From Enterovibrio norvegicus FF-33 (GTDB lineage Bacteria > Pseudomonadota > Gammaproteobacteria > Enterobacterales > Vibrionaceae), in contig NZ_AJYD02000038.1 of assembly GCF_000286835.2 (NCBI RefSeq), positions 124,001 through 188,000 of the forward strand: 64,000 nucleotides of DNA, in the 5' to 3' direction. The notes below the pieces were generated by a model. The model had not been told where the DNA came from. It saw only the letters and a program-made list of their open reading frames with translations, and did not search any database. The translations under genes and the position numbers were made by a program. Below are positions 8,453 to 17,484 of the stretch, piece after piece (position 1 is the stretch's first letter; each line of letters opens with the position of its first letter).

Positions 8453-11063
8453 AGATTCTCAAGTGACTGAACCACAATTGAAAAAAGATAAAAGCATTTC
8501 ACCTCTGTGGATATTCACGGCCCTCGCCTTCATGCTTGCAGGCTGGCTTTTGTACAAATCGGTCAATGAAGCCGGTGAGCGTATCGAAATCCATTTTACT
8601 GACGCCCAAGGCATTGAGGCTGGAAGAACCACAATTCGCTATCAAGGCCTAGAAGTCGGGATCGTTAGAAAAGTGAGGCTCTCTGACGACCTAAAAAGCA
8701 TTTCAGCTCAAGCTGACATCTACCCAGAAGCAACAAAAATCCTGCGTCAGAACACTGTTTTTTGGGTTGTTAGACCAAAAGCATCAATCACAGGCATTAC
8801 GGGGCTAGATGCCCTTGTGACTGGCAACTACATTGCAGTTAAGCCAGGAATTGGTGAAGTGCGAACCACTTTTGTTGCCGCAGAAGAGCCTCCTGTTAAT
8901 GCCTCTGGCGATGGTAATTTACACATTCAACTGCAAGCCCCGGATTTGGGGTCATTAAATATTGGCTCAGGTATTTACTATAAAAAAATCCGTGTGGGCG
9001 AAGTGGTTGACTATCGTTTAACCTCTGACAATCAAGGTGTGACAGTGTCACTCAGTATTCAGAAAGAATACGCCAAGCTAGTGACAAAAAGCACTAAATT
9101 CTGGAATGTCAGTGGTGTCAGCGCAGATATTGGCTTAGGTGGTATTGACGTTAACGTTGAAAACCTTGCATCAGTACTCGCTGGCGGTATTGCCTTTGAC
9201 TCTCCCAAAAATGCTGAACCTGCCGTTCCTTTAGACGTTTTCACACTTTACAGCTCGATTAACGATACTGACCGTGGCCTTCCTATCACTATTGCTCTGC
9301 CCGAGAACCACGGGATAACCAACCCAAACTCCCCCATTCTTTACCAAGGCTTGGAGATTGGCCGCCTGAATGGCATCCATTTTAATGACAACTTCTCTGG
9401 CACTATCGCCAAAGCCAATATTAACCCTTCAATGGCATGGACATTAACAGCGGGCACTGAGTTTATTATCGATAAGCCTGAGCTGTCTTTGAGTGGTGTG
9501 AAACACCTAGCAAACCTAGTCACTGGAAACACATTATCGTTACAACCGGGCGAAGGTGAAGAAAGTCATGAGTTCACGGCAAAGACCAGCGTAAGCATGA
9601 TCGCTAACGATCCTGGTGCGCTCGTTCTGACACTGAGTTCTGACAATGTTTGGGGGCTAAAAACAGGCACCAAGGTGATTTATCGTGGTATTCAAGTAGG
9701 GTTCGTCAGCAACACACAACTGAACGCTGACGACGTTTCTCTCAGCCTTGTTGTTTATCCAGACTATGCACATCTCATAAAAAGCCATTCTCGCTTCTTT
9801 GTTTTAGGGGGTATTAACGGAAATGTGAGTGCCGAAGGGATTGAATTCAGTGTTCCAACCTTCGCTCAGATGGTGGACAAAACCATCAGCTTTACCAGCG
9901 AAGGGAATAGCAAAGCAAAAACTGAATATCTCTTGTTTGAATCAGAAATTCTTGCTCGTAACGCCAAAGAAGCACTTCGAGGATTCAAGCGAATAACACT
10001 GACGGCAAACAAATTGCCTTCAGTGTCTGAAGGTAGCCCGGTGATGTACAAAAACTTCACCGTGGGAAAGGTTGAGCGTTTTGAATTGGCACAAGATAAA
10101 GTGAAAGTCTCGCTACAGATCGACAACCGTTACCATCATCTGATCACACCACACACTGTGTTTTGGAATCATTCAGGTGTGGACATCAAAGCAGGACTCT
10201 CCGGTGTTGAGATTGACACGGGTTCGCTTAAATCTATCGTCGCGGGCGGGATCTCTTTTGGTGACATCAAAGGTATCGACAACAAAACTGGTACCCATTG
10301 GAAGTTATATAACAGCTTTACCGCCGCTCAAAATTACGGATTAAAACTCACATTCACCGCTGACGATGCCAGCGGCCTCTCATCAGGAAGTAAGATACGC
10401 TACCAAGGTGTTGATGTTGGTGAAGTTAACAAGCTATCTCCTGCGTTTAAAGATGGTGGTGTCATTGTAAATGCGACAATCTATCCAGAGTTTTCAGAGC
10501 AGTTAGCACGCGCAACCAGCTACTTTTGGGTTGCTCAACCAACACTTAGCTTAACGAAAACAGAGAATCTTGATTCATTGTTTGGTGCTTACATTTCTGT
10601 CGTGCCTGGTAAAGGTGCGAAGCGTCAGTCCTTCCAGCTTCACAAAGCTGCCGAATATGCGGGCGGATTGACGCTCATTTTGGAAAGCGAAAATCGCGAT
10701 TCCGTTAATGTTGGTACCCCCATATTGTTTCGTGACTTCGAAGTCGGCGCAGTCACTGATGTGAGTTTGGGTCGCTTTGCCGACCGTGTCTTAATTGAAG
10801 TGAAGATCAGTGATGACTATAAACACCTAATAAGGAACAACACGGTTTTCTGGAACCAATCCGGTGTCGACGTTTCCATTGGTCTGACTGGCGCGACGGT
10901 TCGAAGTGGTACCCTAGAAAGTATTATAAAAGGCGGAATATCCTTCGCTACACCGGAAGGTGACAAACTGGCGAAACCCGCGAGATCCGATCAGCACTTC
11001 CTTCTTAACAAGCAACCAAAAGAGGAATGGACATCTTGGCGAACCGCTATCCCTTATTTCTAA
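8439..11063 (+). CDS. letB: MCE-domain lipid tunnel protein LetB
   Basis: Forms a long hollow tube of stacked hexameric MCE rings across the periplasm, anchored in the inner membrane, for lipid transport. The 874-residue product (E. coli LetB 877) has one N-terminal membrane helix (about residues 25-42). Seven MCE domains follow; each can be counted by its opening signature: YQGLEVG, YKKIRVGEV, YQGLEIGRL, YRGIQVGFV, YKNFTVGKV, YQGVDVGEV, FRDFEVGAV. Seven is the same number as in E. coli LetB. The domains also share the repeated 'VFWNxSGV...GL.GV.....L.SI..GGISF' pattern. Starts within letA and is followed by a terminator. Confidence 0.95.
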   Translation: MSNVEDSQVTEPQLKKDKSISPLWIFTALAFMLAGWLLYKSVNEAGERIEIHFTDAQGIEAGRTTIRYQGLEVGIVRKVRLSDDLKSISAQADIYPEATKILRQNTVFWVVRPKASITGITGLDALVTGNYIAVKPGIGEVRTTFVAAEEPPVNASGDGNLHIQLQAPDLGSLNIGSGIYYKKIRVGEVVDYRLTSDNQGVTVSLSIQKEYAKLVTKSTKFWNVSGVSADIGLGGIDVNVENLASVLAGGIAFDSPKNAEPAVPLDVFTLYSSINDTDRGLPITIALPENHGITNPNSPILYQGLEIGRLNGIHFNDNFSGTIAKANINPSMAWTLTAGTEFIIDKPELSLSGVKHLANLVTGNTLSLQPGEGEESHEFTAKTSVSMIANDPGALVLTLSSDNVWGLKTGTKVIYRGIQVGFVSNTQLNADDVSLSLVVYPDYAHLIKSHSRFFVLGGINGNVSAEGIEFSVPTFAQMVDKTISFTSEGNSKAKTEYLLFESEILARNAKEALRGFKRITLTANKLPSVSEGSPVMYKNFTVGKVERFELAQDKVKVSLQIDNRYHHLITPHTVFWNHSGVDIKAGLSGVEIDTGSLKSIVAGGISFGDIKGIDNKTGTHWKLYNSFTAAQNYGLKLTFTADDASGLSSGSKIRYQGVDVGEVNKLSPAFKDGGVIVNATIYPEFSEQLARATSYFWVAQPTLSLTKTENLDSLFGAYISVVPGKGAKRQSFQLHKAAEYAGGLTLILESENRDSVNVGTPILFRDFEVGAVTDVSLGRFADRVLIEVKISDDYKHLIRNNTVFWNQSGVDVSIGLTGATVRSGTLESIIKGGISFATPEGDKLAKPARSDQHFLLNKQPKEEWTSWRTAIPYF

Positions 11064-11087
11064 TTATCGACTAACAAATACGGGCAT

Positions 11088-11125
11088 AAAGGCGTGAACT
11101 CCCTTGGATTCGCGCCTTTTTCTTT
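11088..11125 (+). terminator. Intrinsic terminator of letAB
   Basis: An 11-bp stem AAAGGCGTGAA / TTCGCGCCTTT (one G-T pair) with a 10-base loop, followed by TTTCTTT. It separates letB from rsmF, so rsmF should have its own promoter or depend on read-through. Confidence 0.75.
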
Positions 11126-11207
11126 AACAGCAAGCGCTTCGTCTGGCGTCTCAGCCGCTTTCCTTTTACACTTCGCAGTTCAGAAATTCCAAAGAGAGAC
11201 CGCTCCG

Positions 11208-12638
11208 GTGCATCCAAATATCGACATGCCAGCATTGTTCTTGAACCAGATAGAACAAATCCTGCCTTCCCACCTTTCCATGACGGACTTTGTTGACGCC
11301 TGTAAGCGCCCTTTGCGCCGAAGCATTCGCGTCAACACCCTTAAAACGTCGATCGAAGATTTCCAACGACGTGCGTCAGAGAAAAGCTGGACCCTCACTC
11401 CGGTTCCATGGTGTGATAACGGCTTCTGGATCGACCAGGATGAGAACGATACGGTTCCTCTCGGCAATACTGCCGAGCACATGGCAGGGCTTTTCTATAT
11501 TCAGGAAGCAAGCTCGATGCTGCCTGTGACAGCACTGTTTGAAAATGGGCTCCCACTGGAACGCATTCTTGATATGGCTGCTGCGCCAGGGTCTAAAACA
11601 ACACAGATCGCTGCTGAGATGAACAATAACGGCTTGCTCGTTGCCAACGAGTATTCAGCAAGTCGTGTGAAAGTCCTTCATGCCAACCTGTTGCGGTGTG
11701 GCGTGCACAATGCAGCGCTCACAAAATACGATGGACGCGTGTTCGGGGAATGGCTACCAGAGACCTTTGACGCCATTTTACTTGATGCCCCCTGCTCAGG
11801 CGAAGGGACTATCCGTAAAGATGCTGATGCATTTGCGAACTGGAGCTTAGAAGCGGTTAACGACATTGCGAATACGCAAAAAGATCTGATTGTCAGTGCA
11901 TTCCATGCCCTGAAGCCCGGCGGCATGATGGTTTACTCCACGTGTACCCTGAGCCACGAAGAAAACCAGCATGTCTGTTACTTCCTCAAAGAAACCTTTG
12001 GTGATGCGGTTGAGTTTGAGCCACTAAACACTTTGTTTGATGGCGCAGACGCGGCTTGCACAGAAGAAGGCTTCTTGCACGTCTTCCCTCAGATCTTTGA
12101 CAGTGAAGGCTTCTTCGTAGCGCGCTTGAAAAAGACCGCGAGTGTTGGCAGCGAAATGATCAAAAAACGCCCTCGCAAGTTCCCATTCCTAAAAGCCAAG
12201 CCAAATGAGGCAGATGCAGTGTGTGTAGCGCTGAAAGAAACATTGGGGTTAGATGCCCCCGTCTCTTCCAACGTTTGGCTTCGCGATAAAGAAGTGTGGA
12301 TATTCCCAGCGGCGATTGAAGCTTTGCTTCCTGAAATTAAATTCGACCGTATTGGCTTGAAACTCGCAGAGTCACATAAAAACGGATTCCGCTGGCAGCA
12401 TGAAACCATCATGGCGCTGGCTAATGGCTCAGAACCATCCTGCGTTGAACTAACAGCACAAGATGCTAAAGAATGGTATATGGGAAGAGATATACGTCCA
12501 AGTGACGGCATTGGGAAAGGTGAAGTGATTGTATGCTACCGAAACCAGCCAATTGGTATTGGTAAATGGGTAGGCAATCGCATCAAAAATGGCCTTCCTA
12601 GAGAGCTAGTTAGAGACATTAATCTTTTCATCGACTAG
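11208..12638 (+). CDS. rsmF: 16S rRNA m5C1407 methyltransferase RsmF
   Basis: SAM-dependent RNA cytosine-5 methyltransferase that modifies C1407 of 16S rRNA. The 476-residue product (E. coli 479) has the RNA-binding start RRSIRVNTLKTS, SAM-site motifs DMAAAPGSKTTQ and LLDAPCSGEGT, and the second conserved cysteine in YSTCTLSHEENQ, which is the catalytic pair of NOL1/NOP2/Sun enzymes. A C-terminal PUA-like region follows. The open frame runs back to 11094, but that stretch overlaps the letAB terminator hairpin. The GTG at 11208 aligns with the E. coli N-terminus and has AGAGAG upstream. Confidence 0.92.
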   Translation: MHPNIDMPALFLNQIEQILPSHLSMTDFVDACKRPLRRSIRVNTLKTSIEDFQRRASEKSWTLTPVPWCDNGFWIDQDENDTVPLGNTAEHMAGLFYIQEASSMLPVTALFENGLPLERILDMAAAPGSKTTQIAAEMNNNGLLVANEYSASRVKVLHANLLRCGVHNAALTKYDGRVFGEWLPETFDAILLDAPCSGEGTIRKDADAFANWSLEAVNDIANTQKDLIVSAFHALKPGGMMVYSTCTLSHEENQHVCYFLKETFGDAVEFEPLNTLFDGADAACTEEGFLHVFPQIFDSEGFFVARLKKTASVGSEMIKKRPRKFPFLKAKPNEADAVCVALKETLGLDAPVSSNVWLRDKEVWIFPAAIEALLPEIKFDRIGLKLAESHKNGFRWQHETIMALANGSEPSCVELTAQDAKEWYMGRDIRPSDGIGKGEVIVCYRNQPIGIGKWVGNRIKNGLPRELVRDINLFID

Positions 12639-12757
12639 TTGATTGCAAAAGTCTCAATGATGAAACGGCACGACAGCCTTGCACAGACTAAATTTTGAAG
12701 TGTTATTAATCTCCATTAAAACCAGTTAGCGCAAGGCTCTAACGAGCCATTCCCCTA

Positions 12758-12791
12758 AGTCCGGAACAGGAATCGTTCCGGACTCTTTTTA
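12758..12791 (+). terminator. Intrinsic terminator downstream of rsmF
   Basis: Perfect 10-bp stem AGTCCGGAAC / GTTCCGGACT with loop AGGAATC, followed by CTTTTT. Confidence 0.88.
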
Positions 12792-12856
12792 TCTCACGGT
12801 TCTCGTCTTTTTCAGACATTCCTCATCCGCGTAAAGTCACAAACACACAGGCACAA

Positions 12857-12880
12857 AAAAAGCCACCGAAGCAGCTTTTT
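12857..12880 (-). terminator. Intrinsic terminator of the CvfB-like gene
   Basis: On the minus strand AAAAAGCTGC-TTCG-GTGGCTTTTT, a C(UUCG)G tetraloop hairpin running into seven T. It ends the S1-domain gene at 12907-13758. Confidence 0.8.
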
Positions 12881-12906
12881 CTAGCATCAATGCCGTCTAA
12901 CAAAAA

Positions 12907-13758
12907 TCATTTGGTGAGGTGAATGCCATCTTGTTCAATGCGAATTCGACGCTCTTTGTAAAGGCTACCAATGGTTTTCTTAAACGTCGCTTTACTGGTG
13001 CGGAACAACTCAAAGATCTCGTCAGGGCTGCTCTTATCATTGACTGGCAAGAATCCGCCTTTTAGCTCTAACGTATGCAGCACTTTCTCAGAAAGGTCAT
13101 CCAGCTTACCGCGACCAAGCTTTTGCAGAGACAGGTCGATTTTACCGTCTTCACGCATTTGCTTCACATACGCTCTCAAGCTCTTACCGACGAACAATTT
13201 ACCAAACACTTCCGATTTAAACAGTAAACCTGAATGCGCATCGTTGATGGCGCACTTGTAACCCAGATCGGTTTCTTCCACGATGGTGACATGAACCTGT
13301 TCGCCTTTCTCGTAGCGAGCTGGCGTTTTATCGAGAAACTTATTGAACTTGGTCGTACCAACAATACGGCCTGATGCGTTATCCATGTACAAAAACACCA
13401 AATAAGATCGGCCTTCCTGCAAAGGAATACGCTGCTCGCTAAATGGGACCAACAGATCTTTCGGCAGCCCCCAATTGAGAAACGCGCCCACAGGCGTTGT
13501 GCTGATGCAATTTAGCTTCGCAAACTGCCCCACATGAGCCAGCGGCTTTTCGGTCGTCGCAATGATTTCATCCTGTGAATCAAAATAAATGAATACCTCA
13601 ATTTCATCGCCAAGTCGTGTGCCTTTCGGGACGTATCGCTTAGGCAGCAAGATATTGCCGAAGTCCTCGCCACCATCGACAAACACGCCGAAATCAACTT
13701 CTTTAACAACAGTAAGAGTGTTCAACTGACCAATTTTAATCATCGAGGTTTTGCTCAT
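12907..13758 (-). CDS. S1-domain RNA-binding protein, CvfB/YitL-like
   Basis: Probable RNA-binding protein of the CvfB (YitL) family, cytoplasmic. The 283 residues begin with MIKIGQLNTLTVVKEVDFGVFVDGG, an S1-like OB fold. Further S1 units follow (GAFLNWGLPKDLLVPFSEQ; KGEQVHVTIVEETDLGYKCAIN...GLLFKSEVF). The C-terminal 60 residues look like a winged helix (SPDEIFELFRTSKATFKKTIGSLYKERRI), as in CvfB. Single gene, with its own terminator. The exact cellular role in vibrios is not known to me; in Firmicutes CvfB affects virulence gene expression. Confidence 0.85.
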   Translation of the reverse strand: MSKTSMIKIGQLNTLTVVKEVDFGVFVDGGEDFGNILLPKRYVPKGTRLGDEIEVFIYFDSQDEIIATTEKPLAHVGQFAKLNCISTTPVGAFLNWGLPKDLLVPFSEQRIPLQEGRSYLVFLYMDNASGRIVGTTKFNKFLDKTPARYEKGEQVHVTIVEETDLGYKCAINDAHSGLLFKSEVFGKLFVGKSLRAYVKQMREDGKIDLSLQKLGRGKLDDLSEKVLHTLELKGGFLPVNDKSSPDEIFELFRTSKATFKKTIGSLYKERRIRIEQDGIHLTK

Positions 13759-13954
13759 TCATTTTGACTATCGCGCAGTATACGAGATTTATGCGAGCGA
13801 CGGTTGTAGTAATTTGAATCCACATGCTGATTGATTCTTTATTGGGCGGTTTTACGGTGATTTATCTGTCCGACCAGCATCAAGATGCGAAATTTTAAAC
13901 ACAAAAAGACTGCTAACAAGAAAATAAAACAACTGTTGCTTTCCAAAACGACAA

Positions 13955-13988
13955 ACGCCACGACAAGCGGTGGCGATTGTCGTGGCGT
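13955..13988 (-). terminator. Hairpin downstream of the PEP-synthase-like gene
   Basis: Perfect 12-bp stem ACGCCACGACAA / TTGTCGTGGCGT with a 10-base loop, starting about 24 bases after the stop of the minus-strand gene at 14012. The T-tract after it on the minus strand is broken (TTGTCGTTTTGG), so termination may be imperfect. Confidence 0.65.
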
Positions 13989-14011
13989 CTAAATGCAGCA
14001 AGTAAGCTTGA

Positions 14012-14815
14012 TTACTGGTAAACCAACTCCACATTGGCCGCTTCTGCAAGCTCAATGATCGAAGTATCCGTCTCTTGAGTGAGCACTTGAATCGGCTTCT
14101 CTGCCAATTGCGTTTTACGAATGGTATCTAGAATCAAACTGCGTATAGCTTCATTGTTTTTATTGAATGCATGAGGCAAAGAGGTGTCTGAAAAATCCAC
14201 ACCTAAAGTGAATGCAGCCAAATTGTCGACGTCGACGACGAAGCCGTCGAAATACGCCAAAAGGGGCTCGGCAAGCACAGCATTGGAAGGTAGTTGGCAA
14301 GCCACCAGCACTTTCAAGCCATTCGCGCCACGACATAGTCCCTGCTCTGCCAACAAATCAATAATGGTTGCCGCTTCGCTCGACGTACGAACAAAAGGAA
14401 CAACAATTTCTACCGGTAGGTTTTTATCGCGAATGGCACTTTTAAGCACATCGCATTCCAACACGAAACCCGGTTTTCCAACCGCACTGGCAAAGCGAGA
14501 AACACCGCGTAACCCCATCGCAGGGTTTGCTTCCCTCGGCTCAGACTCGCCGCCTTTAAGGTCACGTAAAGCCAACGTGCTTTGCTCATTAAGCATGACA
14601 CGGAGTGGGCGGTCAGGATTACACTGATACGTTTTATCAAGCAAGGCTACCAGGGTTTCAACAGCTTGGGATTTATCGTCCAACGAAGCAGGATGCACGC
14701 CAACAGCATTGTTGAAAAGTGGCCCTAATGCCACCAAGCCAATTGCCTGTTCGGGATTATCAAGTTGAGCGGGAGATTTAAGAACGTAAGAATAAGTCAA
14801 ATCCATTTGAGACAT
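14012..14815 (-). CDS. PEP-synthase C-terminal-domain-like protein lacking catalytic residues
   Basis: A stand-alone 267-residue relative of the PEP/pyruvate-binding TIM barrel that forms the C-terminal third of phosphoenolpyruvate synthase. Clear matches: NPAMGLRGVSRF (97-108), LEC (119-121), VVPFVRTSSEA (138-148), LAEQGLCRGANGLKV (155-169), PSNAVLAEPLLAYFDGF (176-192). Key positions have changed: the metal-ligand Glu of the usual MCE-IPSNA is Gln174 (ACQLPSNA), the Asp of SND is Asn198 (VDNL), and the terminal CGQ motif with the acid/base cysteine is absent. The ATP-grasp and swivelling His domains are missing. The frame extends to 14932, but the ATG at 14815 starts where the similarity does. 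It is divergent from aroH, a position comparable to ppsA-ppsR-aroH in E. coli. Probably a non-enzymatic or regulatory paralog; function unknown. Confidence 0.78.
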   Translation of the reverse strand: MSQMDLTYSYVLKSPAQLDNPEQAIGLVALGPLFNNAVGVHPASLDDKSQAVETLVALLDKTYQCNPDRPLRVMLNEQSTLALRDLKGGESEPREANPAMGLRGVSRFASAVGKPGFVLECDVLKSAIRDKNLPVEIVVPFVRTSSEAATIIDLLAEQGLCRGANGLKVLVACQLPSNAVLAEPLLAYFDGFVVDVDNLAAFTLGVDFSDTSLPHAFNKNNEAIRSLILDTIRKTQLAEKPIQVLTQETDTSIIELAEAANVELVYQ

Positions 14816-15157
14816 AGTGCACCAATACTGCCTTGTAAAAATCAACGTGCCATAACGGCATAAAATAGATAGCGAACGTTTGACAGCGTATTTTTGCAAC
14901 CGCCTGATTTTCGAACGTCTAATACAAAACATACCCAGACTACTGATACGTTACAAGTGAAAAAACAAAATTGTCTTTTGTTTTACATGTTAGCGAAAGC
15001 CACAGCACAAGTTACCTGCAGATTTCCTCTGAATAGGCGAAATCTGCGGCAATAAGCAGAATAAATCGCTGAAACATAAACTCCTTGCTTTTCTAAGTAC
15101 AAAATTTTGATATCTTACTGGCTTCGCAACAACGATGAAGTAAGGAAGGCAGTTTCC
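14816..15157. promoter_or_regulatory. Divergent control region, PEP-synthase-like gene / aroH
   Basis: Contains a perfect 9-bp inverted repeat GCAGATTTC-N12-GAAATCTGC at 15018-15047, about 110 bases upstream of the aroH start and without a T-tract, so more likely an operator or leader hairpin than a terminator. I looked for a TrpR box (GTACTAGTTAACTAGTAC-like) and did not find a convincing one. Confidence 0.45.
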
Positions 15158-16216
15158 ATGCCGATTAAAACCGACGAACTAAGAACACAACCTGTTGACA
15201 CTTTGCCAACGCCAGCAGAAGTGGAAGCGGCTTCCCCACTTTCTGATACTGTTGCACTGCATATCGCGGAAGCGCGTCAACAAGCAGAAGAAATTTTAGC
15301 AGGACGCGATAACCGCCTGCTCGTCGTGGTAGGCCCATGTTCGATTCATGACCCCGATGCTGGGCTTGATTACGCAAAACGCTTGAAAGCATTTGCGGAC
15401 ACCCATCGCGACACGCTTCATATCATCATGCGTACCTATTTTGAAAAGCCACGCACCGTTGTTGGCTGGAAAGGCATGATCAACGATCCTCGCTTAGATG
15501 GCAGTTGTAACCTACGTGAAGGCCTATTCAAGGCGCGTAAGTTCTTACTGGATGTTAATACGTTAGGCATGCCAACAGCCACTGAGTTTCTTGACATGAT
15601 CACCGGCCAATACATTGCCGACTTGGTCTCTTGGGGGGCGATTGGTGCACGTACCACTGAATCACAAATCCACCGAGAAATGGCATCAGCACTGTCTTGC
15701 CCTGTTGGCTTTAAGAATGGCACTGACGGCAATATCAAAATCGCCATTGACGCGATCCGCTCAAGCCAAACCTCTCACTTGTTCTGCTCGCCTGACAAGC
15801 AAGGTGTCATGACTATCTATCGCACCAGCGGTAATCCTTACGGTCACGTTATTCTGCGTGGTGGTCATCAACCCAATTATCACCGTCAAGATGTGGTAAG
15901 TGCTGCTGATGATCTTAATACGTTCGATTTAGTACCGCGATTGGTCGTTGACTTCAGCCATGCAAACTGCGAAAAACAACACAAACGCCAGATCGATGTT
16001 GCAGCCGATATTTGTCAGCAGATTGTTGATGGTGACACGCACATCGCTGGGATCATGGCAGAAAGCTTTATCGAAGAAGGTAATCAAGCTGTCGATAAAG
16101 ACAAGATTGATAGCCTAACTTATGGTCAGTCGATTACTGACCCATGCTTAAGCTGGGACGATACAACAACAATGCTGCAAATGCTGTCGGATGCGGTTGC
16201 CAAGCGCAATAGTTAA
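15158..16216 (+). CDS. aroH: 3-deoxy-7-phosphoheptulonate (DAHP) synthase, AroH type
   Basis: First enzyme of the shikimate pathway: PEP plus erythrose-4-phosphate gives DAHP, in the cytoplasm. The 352-residue product has the class I motifs [42 protein letters not shown] and GFKNGTDG. It matches the Trp-sensitive AroH more closely than AroF or AroG: TDELRTQP at the start, [35 protein letters not shown] and [10 protein letters not shown] at the end. The ATG at 15158 has AAGGAAG upstream; the longer frame from 15107 lacks family support. Feedback by tryptophan is inferred from subtype. Confidence 0.92.
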   Translation: MPIKTDELRTQPVDTLPTPAEVEAASPLSDTVALHIAEARQQAEEILAGRDNRLLVVVGPCSIHDPDAGLDYAKRLKAFADTHRDTLHIIMRTYFEKPRTVVGWKGMINDPRLDGSCNLREGLFKARKFLLDVNTLGMPTATEFLDMITGQYIADLVSWGAIGARTTESQIHREMASALSCPVGFKNGTDGNIKIAIDAIRSSQTSHLFCSPDKQGVMTIYRTSGNPYGHVILRGGHQPNYHRQDVVSAADDLNTFDLVPRLVVDFSHANCEKQHKRQIDVAADICQQIVDGDTHIAGIMAESFIEEGNQAVDKDKIDSLTYGQSITDPCLSWDDTTTMLQMLSDAVAKRNS

Positions 16217-16275
16217 CACCCAGCAATGCAGAATCGTCACTTTTTTATTCATTAGATAAACATCAGGAACACACT

Positions 16276-16758
16276 ATGCCTGCTTTTGATATCGTCTCGG
16301 AGATTGACAACGTTGAGCTTAAAAACGCGGTAGACAACGCTAAACGCGAGCTTCTAACCCGTTTTGACTTTCGTAATGTGGACGCAAGTTTTGAACTCAA
16401 CAAAGAAGTCGTCAAGGTTTCTGCAGAATCCGATTTTCAAGTGAATCAGATGATGGACATTCTTCGTGGCAACCTCGCTAAACGAGGCGTCGATGCCCGT
16501 GCGATGGAACCAAAAGACATGATTCACTCAGGAAAAACCTTTTTCAGCGATGTACATTTTAAAAACGGCATTGAAGCCTTGATCGCGAAGAAGCTCGTTA
16601 AGTTGATCAAAGACGCCAAGATTAAAGTGCAAACTCAAATCCAAGGCGATCAACTTCGTGTCACCGGAAAGAATCGTGATGATCTACAAGCTGTCATGAA
16701 ATTGGTTCGCGAAGCGGATATGGGGCAACCATTCCAGTTCGATAACTTCCGCGACTAA
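16276..16758 (+). CDS. yajQ: YajQ nucleotide-binding protein
   Basis: Small cytoplasmic protein of the YajQ family, some members of which bind c-di-GMP or other nucleotides and act in transcription control. The 160-residue length and the ends are diagnostic: [22 protein letters not shown], then [14 protein letters not shown] and the C-terminal [12 protein letters not shown]. It has two ferredoxin-like halves. Starts 59 bases after aroH with AGGAACAC before the ATG and ends in its own terminator. Confidence 0.95.
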   Translation: MPAFDIVSEIDNVELKNAVDNAKRELLTRFDFRNVDASFELNKEVVKVSAESDFQVNQMMDILRGNLAKRGVDARAMEPKDMIHSGKTFFSDVHFKNGIEALIAKKLVKLIKDAKIKVQTQIQGDQLRVTGKNRDDLQAVMKLVREADMGQPFQFDNFRD

Positions 16759-16781
16759 TCCCGCTTTCTTGCTGAATTGAG

Positions 16782-16820
16782 AAGCCATTTGCTTATCGAG
16801 TGAATGGCTTTTTTGTTTTT
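16782..16820 (+). terminator. Intrinsic terminator of yajQ
   Basis: Stem AAGCCATT / AATGGCTT with a loop of about 13 bases, followed by TTTTTGTTTTT. Confidence 0.8.
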
Positions 16821-16844
16821 TAAGCCTGTTCTAGGAAAATACCA

Positions 16845-17378
16845 ATGACAAACATCGTATATATTGCTACCAGCTTAGATGGCTACATCGCTGACAAAAA
16901 CGGCGGTATTGAATGGCTTCACAGCATTCCTAATCCTGAGGGCTTGGATTTTGGGTGGGCTGAGTTCATGCAAAGTGTTGATGCATTGGTGATGGGCAGA
17001 AATACTTTCGAAACCGTCTGTGGATTTGGTATTGACTGGCCCTACTCCAAACCCGTTTTCGTCATAAGTCATACCCTCAAGTGCATTCCCAACGCCTACG
17101 AAGACAAAGTGTTTCTTGTATCTGGAGATATCAAAGAGATTGTCACCAATCTCAACGAGCAGGGCTATAAAACACTTTACATCGACGGCGGTAAAACCGT
17201 TCAGAGTTTTCTAGAACAAGATCTGATTGACGAACTTATTGTTACTCAAATCCCTACGTTACTCGGTGGCGGCGCATCACTGTTTGGTCTGCTTGAGCAA
17301 CCTCAACAATATACGTTGGTAAAAAGCGAAGTGTTGTTGAACGCCATGGTGAAAAATCACTATCGCCGCGTGCGTTAA
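16845..17378 (+). CDS. Dihydrofolate-reductase-like protein (RibD C-terminal domain family)
   Basis: NAD(P)H-dependent reductase fold shared by DHFR and the RibD reductase domain; stand-alone members like YyaP have no settled substrate. Seen in the 177 residues: start IVYIATSLDGYIADKNGGIEWL, the nucleotide-site VMGRNTFETV, the VFVISHT strand, LYIDGGKTVQSFL and LIVTQIPTLLGGGASLFG. These are the usual signature blocks. It is a single gene between the yajQ terminator and its own terminator. Folate or flavin chemistry cannot be told apart from sequence. Confidence 0.88.
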   Translation: MTNIVYIATSLDGYIADKNGGIEWLHSIPNPEGLDFGWAEFMQSVDALVMGRNTFETVCGFGIDWPYSKPVFVISHTLKCIPNAYEDKVFLVSGDIKEIVTNLNEQGYKTLYIDGGKTVQSFLEQDLIDELIVTQIPTLLGGGASLFGLLEQPQQYTLVKSEVLLNAMVKNHYRRVR

Positions 17379-17394
17379 TCAAACACCTAAAATT

Positions 17395-17425
17395 AAGCGA
17401 ATTCGATTTGACGAGTTCGCTTTTT
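17395..17425 (+). terminator. Intrinsic terminator of the DHFR-like gene
   Basis: Fully paired 11-bp stem AAGCGAATTCG / CGAGTTCGCTT (one G-T pair), 6-base loop, then TTT. It lies between two convergent genes. Confidence 0.82.
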
Positions 17426-17484
17426 CAACATTACATCAAAGTAAATTGCTTCACATCCGCTTGGCTACTCATTCTCAGATGCGG

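Noticed and set aside
15018-15047. Inverted repeat as a TrpR operator or trp-type attenuator of aroH
   Set aside because: Sequence does not match the TrpR box, no leader peptide with Trp codons and no T-run seen.
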